64,000 bases of DNA. Origin: Marsupella aquatica (lineage: Eukaryota > Marchantiophyta). The stretch lies in contig OZ316894.1 in assembly GCA_973895155.1 (NCBI GenBank), positions 868,001-932,000 on the forward strand. The letters are read 5' to 3'. The notes beneath the pieces are model-generated. The model was not told the DNA's origin. It saw only the letters and a program-made list of their open reading frames with translations, and made no database searches. Numbering within the stretch: position 1 is the first letter of the stretch; every line of letters starts with the position of its first letter. Shown piece by piece: positions 1-12,403 of this stretch. A program made the translations under genes and the position numbers.

Positions 1-1329
1 TTGTAGACGTAGGAAGATGTTCTCAAAACACTAATTCATGGCAAGTGCTTGACAAGTGACAGTAAGGTGAGGATGGAGTGCGATGGAGGATGCAATGTTT
101 GAGAATCCAGATAGGTCCAGTTTGTTATCTTGGACCCGAGAGCTTGGCATGTTTCTCAAGTCAGTCTTGATGAAAGCGGAGCAACCATTGGACCTTGAAA
201 CATATGATCGTGTACTGCTACCAAATCCTGACTTTGACAAGCCTTAGGAGGAGGTGGTAAAAACAATTCAGTCAGAAGCAGATAGACACTATTCCTTTCG
301 GTTATGTGATGGTGACTTCCCATACACAAACTCAAAATCATATGTTTTAGCGAGGATTCTTTGTGACCAGCTGGTATGCAATGCTCCTGTTAGATGGTGA
401 AGATCATTCTCAAAGCAGATAGAGTCATGTTGCCAAGAAAGTCATGATATTCTGGAATTTATGACCACCAATCCCCGACCGTTTCTGCTGACGAAGGGGC
501 CAAAAGCTCAAACCAGAAGATTTTGTTTCTAGAGAACAAAACAAGTTACACTTCGGGAATGGCACTGCACATCAGGAACTGGTTACTCCTACACCTTTGA
601 CTATAGTGTGATTTTTTCCTATATTTGTTCGTTTGGATTTTGATTATTCGCCTCGGCACTTTCATACCCTCAACGTAACAAAGCTTCTCTTGTACATACC
701 GTCCCGTTTCCCTCGTTGTCCAACGATTCTTGGGAGTGTTCGATAGCACCTTCATGTGTATCACTCCCACTCTCGAGTGATCCGATTATTCTTCCGTGTT
801 GAGCCTGGAGTAATCAACAAGCTTTTGAGCAGGTTTCATAGTCTTTTCTTGAAAATCTGGTGAGTTAAACAACAGTGGAATTGCAAGTGAACGGCCCGTA
901 TGAAAAGATCGTTTTTAGGTTGGGACTGCCAGCTGGCTTTGAAGGAAAAGAGTACATTAACATTAATCTGGAGAATTAAAACTTTCTACTCTTAAACCTA
1001 CATTATGAAGCCGGATAAGACCTGGACATCTCCATTGGTTGGGGAGCCAAAGCGAGAGCATAAGGCTTCGTCTCTAAGTACATGCACTCGTTTTGTGTTG
1101 GTAGATTTCAATGTCGGTGGTTTTGATCGTTAAACCATTCATTTTACCATTTCCTGTCACCAACGTGACTTTCCCCTCTAGTACCGCGTTCACTACGAGG
1201 TACTCTTGGAGATTGAAGGAGGTTAAGAACTTGCTAAATATCAAGCCAAGAGCTTTATAAGTGTCAAGAACCAACTCACATTACTTTGATCTCTGTTAAA
1301 TGTTAGCAGTGAAGCTAGGCTCTCAGCGT
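1..1329. other. Gene-free left edge
   Basis: I see no supported gene here. The reading frames are short, many lack an ATG, and none resembles a family I know. The stretch lies downstream of the first DYW-PPR gene and ends where similarity to the second gene's downstream region begins. Confidence 0.5.
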
Positions 1330-1674
1330 CAACCCTCATTGTGACCAATGATTTCGTCCCGATTGTTTGTCACTGGGAGTACCTAAAGTATTCGCGATGT
1401 ATTTCAGTGCCCCTTGCTCGCAAAATTGGTCAATGGATAAAATTAATCTCAGAGCCGGTCAGGGCTAGTTACAACGCCAACATGCGAATCTCAAAGTTCC
1501 TGTTAAACATTTGCCCTCCTCGATGGTTGCAAGAAAAATATCAGGAACCTAATGGTTTACAAATGTATGCTCTTCTCTGATCAAGCAAACAACAAAAACC
1601 TCCTTGTATCTAGGCTGGCAGTGAGTACTTTTCACAGTCGCTTTCGAGCCATCGCAACACAGCTTGCAGTCTAG

Positions 1675-4600
1675 TCACCAGTAATCACCACAAGAACATA
1701 CGCCATCTTTAAAATGGTGAAAGCGATTTGCATCCCTTGCTATAATCTCGCGTCCGGACACCTTAGAGATTAACTTAGTTGCTGTATGGCAATCTGTACA
1801 CACCCGAAGGTTCTTCCTTACACAAATAGGTTCTGCCCGAGGTATGTGCATAAGTCCGTAGGCAATAGCCAACTTCTCACTATGTGAGCAAAGAGCTAGT
1901 TCTTTGTCCTCCTCATTGATATCATGCAACACAAGCCGTGTATCCGGAATGTAGCCTTCAGCCTTAAGTTTTTCAGTCAACTTATTGAGCTCAGTGTATA
2001 TCGTCTTCGCTTCTGGATGGGATGTATCCCCTACAACAAATTCATGTATCTTGTTATCAACTTCAATCCAGCTACGCCCTGGCTCCTTCCGAACACCTCT
2101 CTTTTGCATCATACTGCGCACCAATGAGACGTCCTTCCATTTACCAGCTGAAGCGTAGATGTTGGAGAGAAGCACATATGTAGAGGGATTACTCGGTTCC
2201 AACTTGAAAAGCTCGTTGGCAGCAAGTTCGCCCAACTCCACATTACCGTAAGTTCTACAAGCCCCAAGCAAGGCTGTCCAGGTTACGCCATCTGGTTCAA
2301 CTGGCATGTCACTAATGAACCGCTTTGCTTCCTCCAATTGCCCCGCCCGCCCAAGAAGATCCACCATACAGGTATAATGAAGAATGTCAGGCTCGATGCC
2401 ATAATCTCGCGTCATAGCTGAAAAGAGTCTACGACCGTCATCAAGAAGGCCGGTATGACAACAAGCTGACAAGACGGCCACAAATGTAGTCCCATTGGGC
2501 TTCACAAGGTCCGCACTCATCTTTCTGAAGAGTGCCAGGGCTTCATGTCCATATCCATGGTGTGCAAGTCCACCGATCATACTAGTCCATGTGACTACGT
2601 CGCGTTTCTCCATTCTGTCAAAAACTAGTCGTGCGTCATCTATACTGCCACTCTCTGCATACATGTGGACGAGTGCATTGCCAACACGCAAATCCGTCTC
2701 CAATCCCGCTTTAGTAGCCTGGCCATGAACCTCCTTCACCCAATCCAAAGGCCCCGCACTTGCGGATGCATTCAGGATGCTCACATAAGTGACTGCATTT
2801 GGTTCAAAGCCTTCCCGTCGCATTTGGAGAAACAGTCGATATGCGTCATGCCCAAATCCATGTTGGGCAAGTCCGCCGATCATTACGGTCCACGTGAATA
2901 AATCGCGTTTCTCCATTCTGTCAAAAACCAGTCGGGCATCATCTATACTGCCACTCTTTGCATACATGTGGATCAGTGCATTACCGACACGCAAATGCGA
3001 CTCGAGTCCCGATTTGCTAGCATGTTCATGAACGTCCTTCACCCACTCCAAAGCCCCCGCACTTGCAGATGTATTCAGGATGCTCACATAAGTGATTTCA
3101 TTTGGTTTGAAGCCTTCCCTTCTCATTTCGAGAAACAGTCGATATGCTTCCACACCATCACCGCGTTCTGCATGTGCTCCAATCATTATGGTCCATGTGA
3201 CTATATTTCGATTACTCATATTTTCAAAAACTCGCCTTGCCTCTGTGATGCACCCACACTTCGCATACATCTGAAGGAGGGCAGTTCCTACACGCACATC
3301 TGATTCAAAGCCGGCATGTCGAATAAAGTCGTGAACTTGTTTTCCCCATGTGAGAGCTACTGGGCTGGCACAAGCCTTCAAAATGCACAGATATGTGACC
3401 TCATTAGGCCGCTCTCCATCTTGGCGCATTAAATTGAAAAGTTCGAGTGCGGATTCAGTATCATGACTCCTCGCATATCCCGCAATCATCATGTTCCAAA
3501 TAATGACACTCTTTTCCTCCAGTTCATCAAAAACTCGCCGTGCATCCAAAAATCCCCCGCACTTGATATACACATTCAGGAGTGTGTTCCCCACATATGG
3601 ATTCTTATTCATTCCGCTCTGCATGATGCAATCATGAACCTGCTTGGCGGCTAAAAGGTCATTGTGTTCCAAGCACATTTGCAGTGCTTTAACATACGTG
3701 TACGAGTCTGTAGTAATGCCTCGTTGTAAACGATTCTGCAAAACTGCAATTGCTTCACTCGTGGTACCAGCGCTATGCATGTACACACTGCCATTCCCTT
3801 GTGCAGTGTCTCGAGACCAATCTCTGCTTCCATAACTGGCACGAGATTCCAATCTGCTTTGAGGAATCGAACTGAGCCCTGCTTTCATCCATGCTGGAGT
3901 TGTCCGGCCATCCATCAAAAGTACTTTCCTGAGGAGTTCCTCAGTTATCAGGTCTTGTCTTACTGAATTCTCAGTCACCCCTTCTTCAGAGATAGCTGAA
4001 GAATGCTCCTCTTCCTCGATACATAGAGGTAGAGACTCTCGAATCTCAAGCACATCGAATGCTGTTTTACTTCTGGTGAAATTGGCTTTGATGTCACCTA
4101 CTCGTTCGAGTCCCACTTTCAAGCTGTAAGTGTTCTGTTGACGTGATTCCATCCCACCAACGACTGTAGGTGAGTCCCCGTTCTGCTCGATTATCTTTGC
4201 AGCGTCCTTCCACTTGCCTGCTCCTGCGCGAGTTTGAGGGGATGGTGCCTCCAGCTTTGCTTCATTGTTGCCATGACCCCTTGCACCTTGGAAACCATCC
4301 AAGGTTTCAGGTTCCCGTCTATACTTAGGGTGTGCTACTTGAGCTTCCCTGCTGTATGGCTCGGCAGTGATCTTCTGGAGCGTCCGTTTATTCCGAAATG
4401 TGTCGATCTCCTCCTGCACCCGTTGTTGGGACGGGGTGTAAAATTTGGCCACGCCAGCCGTCTGACTGATGACGGAGGCCACAATTCTACTTTCAGATAT
4501 CCGGTCATTGTTGAGGGCCAAATGGGCACCATTTCGAGAGCTCCTGGCCTGGTCAACAACGACATTGGCCGGCTCTACTCTTGTCCCACTTTTCCCGTAC

Positions 4601-5841
4601 GAAATTTGGGTTGCATAGCTATTTGATAGCAAATGAGCACCACCGTGAGGACGACTCCGCAATGTTTGATTAGAGATCACATTCTTCGGTTGCACTCCGG
4701 TTTCGATCTGCTCACTGGAATTCTGATATCTAGCAATGCTGTTTGAGCTTCTTGGGAAAGATTGTCTACCAAGCATGTCGCTCGTTTCAAATCTTGGACC
4801 AGGTCGCCTATTATTTAGACTTGGGGCTCGGAGATCAGAACTACTCTTTCCCTCTCGCCGTGCCCTTCTGTGTTGTGAGATAGTGCTAAATGTGGGTACT
4901 GGCATAGAGCTTGCTTTCGAACCTGGATGGGGAACTGCGAGCGTCGATGATGAAGTACGTTGGTCTAAACTCCCAGGAACATTCAAGTCCCGGGTCTTGC
5001 TCTGATCTAAGCTCGCGGAAGGAAATTGAGGCTCAAGTACAGTGTGGAGCTGGTTGACTAGAAAGTTTCCTGGGGGTCGATGACATAGGTCCAACGGTCT
5101 ATTGAAAGACTCTACAACGGCTGTCTTCGGTTTCCTGGTGGGATGCAAGTTGCGTGTGTCCTTAAACTTTTCTCCCGGCAATGGCCTATTCTGTTTCAGC
5201 GCTCTGTCATCTCCATGAAAAGAAGTTGGGACACGCTTCACACAAAAACTTTCATTTTGTAATTTATAGTCCAGGAGAATCACCTGTTGCCGCCGACGCC
5301 TTAAAAACGAAAAATGCAGCTTAAAAGTTAGAGCGACGGAAACTGGTGGGCAATGCTCTACAGTCAGAAGCGATCAAGGAATGTTTGCATTTGAGAAACT
5401 TTTTAGGAAAGGGAAGGGAAGCAATTCTTAGATTTCAACATGTGGGAAAATTTTCGAAGTATAGGAACAGACGAACGAGAACTAAAATCTAAACGAATAT
5501 CACAACAAGCACGCAGTAATGTACCATTACTTTAAGAAGGACAGAAACTGAAAAATAACTGAAAACAATTACAATGTGCTTAAGAACCTTGGGATCGACC
5601 TGATGGTATGCGAGGAATCCAGCCGAAGCCGTCGACAGGGCGGGAAGTGGGAAAAGAGAATGGGGGAGCAGGAGGTGGAGGCAGAGGGGAGGTACGGGGC
5701 CTGCTGCTGTTGGGCCTGCTGCTGTTGCAAAATCTGCAACGGCGGCCCCAAACCCGGCAGGATTAGACTGCTCCATTTCATCACGTCACTCGTAGCAACC
5801 CCTCGCCACCACACTTCCCTCAATGGACCCGCTCTCGCCAT
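1675..5841 (-). CDS. DYW-class PPR protein, RNA-editing factor (copy A)
   Basis: Predicted site-specific C-to-U editing factor for mitochondria or plastids. I model two exons: 5841-5600 and 5299-1675, with a 300-nt intron (donor CAG|GTCGAT, acceptor TTTTTAAG|G), giving 1288 aa. The large exon alone has no ATG near its 5' end (its first usable codon is GTG at 5283). The upstream exon supplies ATG at 5841 and an Arg/Ser/Gln-rich leader typical of organelle import. After a roughly 390-aa low-complexity region come 14 PLS-type PPR motifs (from about residue 600), E1/E2 motifs, the PG-box-like GRSWIEVDNKIHEF and a complete DYW domain. That domain has the HSE deaminase signature, CTDCH zinc ligands and a C-terminal CSCGDYW. 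The paralogue at 13803-16859 lacks the 390-aa region. Function is inferred from the family; the target is unknown. Confidence 0.9.
5300..5599 (-). other. Intron of DYW-PPR copy A
   Basis: A phase-2 intron between the leader exon and the main exon. The acceptor follows a T-rich tract. Splicing joins ATC AG to G CGT and keeps the frame open. The copy B intron sits at the same codon, which supports the model. The opposite-strand frames here and in the upstream exon are shadows. Confidence 0.7.
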
Positions 5842-6585
5842 TTTCCCCTTCTCTTTCTCCCCTCTACTCCCTCCGACCTCCTCCTCCACTGCTTCGTCCG
5901 CCACGCCACTGCTCGAAGATCACCGCTGGCTCCCCACTTTCCCCTTCCACCCAGTCCATTCCGCCCTAATGCAACCCAATCTAAAGTACTCCAATACAAT
6001 AGAATCTCGGGGCCCGCGTGCTAGCTCGATCTCCCGCTCGCCTTCGATGACACTCGTCAAGCTGATAATTAAACCCACAACATTTCTTCAGTCAGACCGT
6101 CCTCCTCTGAGACATGTGATGACTCGCCTTTACCAACCACTCCATTGCTACATCGGCAGGAATTTTGTCAGCCATTTCATGTCTTCCCCTTTGTCCGCCT
6201 CGTTTCCGCCACGCTGCTGCTGCTCTACGTGAGGTGATTGCGGTGGCTGTGGTTGCGAGGAGGAGGAACCGTGAGAAGGCGCCAATATTAAACCTTGATC
6301 TATCACTCGAATTTCCTTGCTCAAACCTTGATCTGTCACTTGGAATTGAACTAGACAAGGGACTGCACAGAGAAGGAAGGCCAATGGTAAGGCATGTTTT
6401 TTTCATATAATTTTCTATTAAAAAAGTTCACTAATCTTTCCCGAAAGGTCTTCTCATTGAGGCATCCAGCTATCTCTCTTGACCTTTTGCTTAAGATCAA
6501 ATGTCCAGCTCTCTTTTAGAATCAGTTCCATAACTTCACGTTGTCTCTGGCTGATTGCACGGTTTGAAGGACTGAGAAAGCAATG

Positions 6586-6905
6586 TCATCTTTGCCAAGA
6601 CTTAATGTTTTGCGCTTGAGGTTGGTAAATCAAAACAACGCACGTCTTTCCTTTGTAGCTGTTGCTACTTCTAGTCCAGAGTGACAATCCAGTAATGCGG
6701 CTCTCTCTTTGAGTTTGTGATCCAAAAAGTTTGCTTCCTTTTCGAAATACAACTGGACTGCAATCACCCCTTGACTGAAGCTGACGTTGGTGACGTAAAG
6801 ATGTGATGATGATGGCAGCCCAATTTAGATGGAAGGTTATTCCAATGACGATGTGAGCCAGGTTCATGATCATGAAGTATTCCCAAAAGTTACTATGGAA
6901 TTGTC
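6586..6905 (-). CDS. Unrecognised hydrophobic exon-like frame
   Basis: An open frame of about 106 codons, with an acceptor-like ATTTTAG at its 5' side and a stop at 6586. Its first part is hydrophobic (reading FWEYFMIMNLAHIVIGITF), so one or two membrane segments are possible. The second half is basic and polar. I do not recognise it and found no partner exon. It could be a fragment of a decayed membrane-protein gene or a chance frame. Confidence 0.2.
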
Positions 6906-8810
6906 CTAAAATTGGTCAGAAAGGATAACGAGATCAGGGGATACTATACTGCCCTGATCTAAACGTAACGACAAGGCAATTAGGAGTTATTGAGAAGTAA
7001 GGGCAGCATCACTCTTACTGCTCTGTGGCTCCACACTTAGGAAGTCAGATATTCAAAATCTATAATCACATTCTGGCATTGCGATGAGCTCTTTTGGTTA
7101 AACCTATCTATTAAAAGAATTCACCAGGATCTCAACAGCAACAACTCTTTAAAAACTTGATTTAAATTTATAACTGATTAAGCAAATTGAAATTCTACCA
7201 ATCTTCATGTCATGTTCAACTGAGTTTAATCCAACCAACCTAACATGCCAACTTGTTATCTTTTAGAATTTTGCTCTTGTAAAAAATCTGTTGTATAATA
7301 AGCGGGGTTTATTATCAAAAATCTTAGTAATTATGTGTAATCTAAAATATATATTTTTGATAAAAATTAACTAAATTTTCAGAAAATATATAAGACAATA
7401 AAAAATATTATAAATTCATGTTTATAAATTATTCTCTAATATGTAATTTTTATAAAATAAAATAAATTATTAATATTAAAAATATAAATTTTTTTAAAAA
7501 AAATTCTTTATAAAATAGGTCTATTCATATTAGGCTAAGATCCAAATCTTTAATCCTTCCATAAAATTTTTAAATTACTCAAAATTTTAAAAACTATAAT
7601 CATACAAATGAAATTAAAATTCTACTTGAAAAACTATCAGACTTAGACAAATGACTAAACTAGCCTAAAAGTCTTTCAATATGCTGGATATGGTCCTTCA
7701 AAACTCAATTTCAGTGAGATGCAGTTCCATTGTCTGTCTTATCAGCATGGGTAAGTAATAAAAAAGTGAAGAGCAAAGAAGTTCTAGAGATTGTTTTGTT
7801 CTTTACTAGCGGGTCACAGATTTAGACTGATCCAGTTTTCAGTGCGATTTGGATGTCAAGACATCAAATCCAGCTTCAGTGCAAACGAAATGTATTCATT
7901 CATTTAGAGTTATCCAGTCATCAGTCATCAACGTAAGCATCTTCTTTAAATAAGTCAAAGGCCTGTTGAATAAGAACACAGGCATATTTCTAACACCCTA
8001 TCTTCTCTTATAGTTCTCAAAATTGCATTTGAAAACCCTAATGTTCTTCTACATAAATTTAAAAGTATTATTCTCAATCCAATAAACAAACACTATATTT
8101 ACTTTTGCGTGATGCGTAGAAAGGAAATAAGTGAGGACCCCGGGACTTCATTATTTTTTATTTTAGGAAAAAATAATTTCCAAAATTGGTGTATTTTCCA
8201 AAACATATTACATGACAAATGTCACAATTGTATTGGCTCATCTAGCATTGTCCTATTAATCCACATATAAAATGCCTTCAAAATACTTAATCTATTTATT
8301 TAAATATATATGTGATACTTCATATAATGACATATTGCCAACCTTGGAGCAAGCTTTGGTAGGCATATTAAATATTCATTTTAGAGTAATGTTGTGATAG
8401 CACCCTAAAGTGATAAGGGCAAAGAGTGGAGGCTCCTCTAATTTTCCAGAATTTTGGCTCAAATTTGGGAGTTCAGTTCTTTTACCTGCGGCTATACAAG
8501 TCTTTTGATCTCGTAGCATCATTAACAAAAGCTAGTGATTTGGAGATGTAAATACATATTTAACTCATAAATACCTAGATCAACATTATGTATAGCAAGG
8601 CTTGGTTGCTTATGTCCAAAACTTATATTTTAAAAATATAAGTCTTCTTCAGAACCGGCCATTGAATCTGAACAATAAGACATTGACATGATATGAAAAC
8701 AGACAAAGACAGCCACAAACGCAAGTTATAACAAAACAAAACACAAATTAAAACAAATCACAAGCAGAACCAAATCCTCGGTTGACACAAATTGTAGCAA
8801 CACAGGCAGC
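6906..8810. other. AT-rich gene-free spacer
   Basis: No gene seen. About 7290-7510 is strongly AT-rich, with runs of A and T, and is flanked by moderately AT-rich sequence. This looks like decayed transposon or matrix-attachment-like DNA, but nothing specific can be claimed. Confidence 0.5.
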
Positions 8811-8814
8811 GACA

Positions 8815-8995
8815 GAGGAAGAGCACTTGTTGATTGATCTCAATAGAGCGAACAAACAAAAAAACAAACATCAACCACAGAGGAAGAGCACTTCTGATCG
8901 ATCTCAACAGAGCGAACAAAGGAAAGACAAAAGGCAGCAACAGAAGAAGAACACTTGTGATCGATCTCAACAGAACAAACAAAGGAAATACAAAC
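8815..8995. repeat. Three-copy minisatellite, about 64-bp unit
   Basis: Three units start near 8815, 8880 and 8943. Each contains a variant of gaggaagagcactt followed by gatctcaacagagcgaacaa. The short frames on both strands here come from the repeat and are not treated as genes. Confidence 0.8.
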
Positions 8996-10086
8996 CTGAG
9001 CACACACATCAATGGATTGAGACTTTATTTTCTGCGTTCTCCTTGAAGAGAACCGACAGATAAACTTAGAAATCACACCCCGATAAACATCAGGTCCAAT
9101 TGTTACTAATGCACATACCCTTTAAAAATATATCATAGATCCATACATAAATCCCATACACATATCAATATTGTTACTCCGCAGATCGCTCGTGAACTCA
9201 CAGAGCTTTATGTGCTTTAAACAATAAATCTTACATAGCATCATCAACGCAAAGCACTATCGATATCTTCAGTAGCTGGTATTTACCATATAGTTAGTGT
9301 GAGCAACGCCTGTCTGTTAGACTACATCCAGTACATTCAAATGCACATAGGATTGCAAGGTGACGGACAGCATACTCAAATGTCAAGCCAGGGACTCTGA
9401 GCATAGGCCATATTTTTTCCCTAGGGATCATGTGACCGAAATGATCCACATACCCAGTGCCTTCATTCAAGCCCCGTCACCACTCAGAAATAAAACATAA
9501 ATGTCGTGATTTCATGTCCCATGTTTCTGTAGCGTTGTCCGGATGGCTAGGGGAAACATGGTCTAGGAAAAAACGAGTCACATCACCATTTTAGCCATTG
9601 GCCATATTCTAATTGATTACAATCAAAATGTCAGAGTATAAGACGAAAGTAAATGTTACCCTCTCATGCATCAGGGCAGATCACCTTTTTAGTTTTGTCA
9701 CCCATGGTATTCCAATCAGAACTTGTACAGACCGCAGTAGTCCCCCTCCCACGAGTGGTGCTCAGTGTTGAGCCACGATTCCCACCAGGCTGCAAAGTGT
9801 CGTTCGTAGAGCTTCCAGAACATGTAGGAGCAGTGTACAGTGTATGCACTATTTACAGAAGGAGAATTTTTCTCAACATAGATTGCACACAGGGATGTGG
9901 TGCCTTACTGAGCAGCGCAGGAGTAGTAGCGTCGTTGCTTTGGCGGCGCTTTTAGGGTAAGTCTCCCAAGTCCCTTTCTTGGGACAAGTATCTATTTGGT
10001 GGTCCCCAATATTCCTGAGTTATTTATGAAGACAAGGTCTCATGGGCTATATTGGTCTGGGGGTTATCCCTCCTAGAAATGAAGAT

Positions 10087-10090
<4 letters not shown>

Positions 10091-10127
<37 letters not shown>
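10091..10127. repeat. (GA)n microsatellite
   Basis: An uninterrupted GA dinucleotide run of about 18 units. It lies just before the LTR-like dispersed repeat. Confidence 0.95.
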
Positions 10128-10130
<3 letters not shown>

Positions 10131-10179
10131 TGAACCTTAAACCACCACTATCATGACAAACCTGGTTACACCAGGTGAC

Positions 10180-10345
10180 ACCATAACCATAATTTACACG
10201 AATATGGACACAAACATGACAGTCCCTTTTTGTTTTCTAGAAAACCTGTTATGTCCTGTTTGTCACCATCCTCGCTGATGTGGCGCATCCTCATGCTAGG
10301 GAATTTGGAAAGGACCCCTCATGGGGGTCTATAAATACATGTGAA
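10180..10345 (+). repeat. LTR-like dispersed repeat, copy 1
   Basis: This shares an ordered set of short blocks with 25665-25815 and 30385-30560: acaaacatga, a tcctgtttgt block, gatgtggcgca, then gaatttg..aaggacc and catggggt. This copy also has a TATA-like tataaata near 10331. The three copies are diverged. Solo LTRs of an old retroelement are a reasonable reading but not proven. Confidence 0.5.
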
Positions 10346-10469
10346 GGATGAGGGAGAGAATGCTCTCCCTCCAACATATATCCCTAAGGGGAGCTGAGAT
10401 GAGTGGGCCTAATCGAAATAGATTTTAGCATCATGTAATCAAGGTTAACATATCCTAGTAAGGTCAAAC

Positions 10470-11985
10470 TAATAGTGGTGGACCTTGCTACTCAGCGCCA
10501 TCACCAATCCCAGCACTCATGCCTAAGTGCCCTTGGTGCCCTAACGCCTCCACGGAATACCTCGAGCAAGCACCCTAGTGCCCTTTGCACCACCCGCGGC
10601 CCCTCCCATACGAAGCCGCACTTGCTCACCTACACGACCGCTACTCAACGGCTCTCACTATCTGCACAAGCAACCAAGCACCTCGGTAAGTAACCCTTAA
10701 AGATCTAGAACTTGCCAAGTATAGCATCCTAACTCAAGCTCAACAGATATTGGTAAATAACTCAGCGATAGGTCCTCTTGATGTCATAAGCCGGAACCAA
10801 AACCCACGCCCACTGTTTGTCCGGAACAGCTCCTTCGTTGGGCGCGGCCCGGGTTCCCCCTCGTACCTATCCATCACCAACTGACCGCCCTGACCTCAGG
10901 ACATGCTCATGGCCCAATTAGCGTAGCTTGTCCTAAGCTTGTCCCAACACGCTGAGACCAGAACGGCCCCGCCTCAAGCAACCAACTCCCGGATCGCCCC
11001 ACTGATGGTCTAGGGGCCGGACACTCTTGGGGCTCAACCTCCACACCTACTTGGCCTTGCCTCCCCAACGCAAGTTCCCTTGGGAGACTGAACGCGGCTT
11101 GGCTGCTGTTCGACAGGATTTGGCAAACGGGCGAGTTAACACCCGCAAACCCTGAGAACCCACGGCGCCCGTAGACCCAGTTGAGCTCATGAGAGCGTAA
11201 CCCTCCTCAAGAGCTTTCCAACGCACCCAAGAAGTCTTCCAACGAATTTCCCGTTGGGAAGATATCGCCATTTCCGTTTGACAATTTTCCTTAGTGTCGT
11301 GATCGCCGCGGCTCATTACTTCGGCTCGCCCTTAGCCTCCAGGGAGACACCACTCCCCTCATATATGCTTCTGGAGACCTGCCACCCCCGGACCAGTTTT
11401 GGTCCCTAAACATTTGGCCCCCAACCCGAATCCTATCTCGCATAATGGGCGCGCCACCAACTGGCAATGCCCATAACTTTCCTGTTAGGCATCCGTAAAC
11501 AAAGTGCCTTAGCCCGTTGTAATCGGGCCAACCCAGTGCTCATGCCTAGGCCCTCAGGTCTGATTGCCGCTCGGGGCCCCCAACCGGCCCAACCCGGATC
11601 GGGCCATAACTTGCGCCCCAAGGGTCCGTTGCCCATGGCGTCAACTCCATTGGCCTTGGGCCCAAGAGGAGCTCACACTCAAGCCCCCAGAACTCAAAGT
11701 CCATCCGGCGGTCCGGACAGTCATCCTTGAGCCCGGCTCATTTGACTCGACCAGCTATCAACTAGTCCAAGTCTTTGGTGTGTGTCCCCAGCTTGGCTCT
11801 TTGTCTCGCTAGTGTCACGTCTCATTGCCCACAAATCTCCCCATGCTAAGTCCTCCCCGGATGACCTATCCAAGCCTGGACCATAAGGGAGCTCGACGTC
11901 GGAGTCAGCGACGCCGGAACTAAGTGTTAAGGTAATCGAGTTCCGCGACTCTAACTAAAGTCGGGAACTTGAATCAATTCCTAAC
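10470..11985. mobile_element. GC-rich stretch, possible retroelement LTR or untranslated region
   Basis: Markedly richer in G+C than its neighbours, with many short frames but no long one. It adjoins decayed copia coding sequence at 12053-12180 that is read on the minus strand, so it would sit at that element's 3' end. On that strand a TG at 11986 starts tgttaggaattg, like a copia LTR start. No second LTR or clear polypurine tract was found, so the assignment is tentative. Confidence 0.35.
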
Positions 11986-12052
11986 AATCAGGAGGGTTTA
12001 AGGCCAAACCTGACTCATTAATCATATCCACACAACAAGTAAAACGATTGAT

Positions 12053-12180
12053 AGTTAACACTTTGGTGAACATGTCTCCTACATGCTCCTTTGAAACCAC
12101 CGTCTCTAGAAGCATCTGTTTCATCTCAATCAAATGTCAAATGAAACTTCACGAATGAAATGATAACAAATATTAATGTG
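12053..12180 (-). pseudogene. Decayed Ty1/copia RNase H C-terminus
   Basis: On the minus strand, 12180-12130 reads HINICYHFIREVSFDI then a stop. After a frameshift, 12115-12053 reads METVVSKEHVGDMFTKVL-like sequence (starting MLLETVV). The order KHIDIRYHFIR...VST.E.VADMFTK is the hallmark end of copia polyproteins. The stop and frameshift show it is dead. No integrase or reverse transcriptase remnant was seen nearby. Confidence 0.7.
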
Positions 12181-12223
12181 CGACAGGGAGAAATGAGGCA
12201 GCTGGGAGACCACCAGATGCACC

Positions 12224-12403
12224 CAATGAATGCAAGTGAAAGAACTCACAACTGGTTTGAGAAGAACAATCAATCTGGCAATTAAGCTCTACCATTCCCA
12301 CCATCGCCAAGCATCCAATGAATGCAAGTGAAAGCACTCAACAACTGGTTTGAGAAGAACAATCAGTCTAGCAATTAAGCTCTACCATTCCACCATTGCC
12401 AAG
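12224..12403. repeat. Direct tandem duplication, period 92 bp
   Basis: Two copies starting at 12224 and 12316 (caatgaatgcaagtgaaag...). They share tggtttgagaagaacaatca and aattaagctctaccattcc with few differences. Confidence 0.9.

Larger units (their letters stand above)
1330..6400. repeat. Duplicated block, copy A (partner at about 13510-17330)
   Basis: This block and the one at about 13510-17330 match in order: the 3' flank (a shared stretch containing ttgctcgcaa, then caagcaaa and caccagtaatcacc), the whole DYW-PPR gene, its intron, the first exon and several hundred bases of 5' flank ending near gaggaggaggaacc. Copy A is longer, mainly because its gene carries roughly 390 extra codons. 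Both genes point the same way, which fits a tandem segmental duplication. The boundaries were judged by eye. Confidence 0.8.

Noticed and set aside
1074-1274. 66-codon minus frame at the left edge
   Set aside because: Reads somewhat like protein but has no recognisable motif, no partner exon and no conservation between the duplicated blocks.
2495-5005. Many + strand frames opposite DYW copy A (and 13842-15765 opposite copy B)
   Set aside because: Their repeated content mirrors the PPR repeats read backwards.
5576-6232. 218-codon + strand frame and its counterpart at 16636-16998
   Set aside because: They are antisense to the conserved leader exons of the DYW genes. The minus-strand frames are conserved in sequence and splice positions, so the + frames are shadows.
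8758-9076. Repetitive frames on both strands
   Set aside because: Produced by the three-copy minisatellite; no support as genes.
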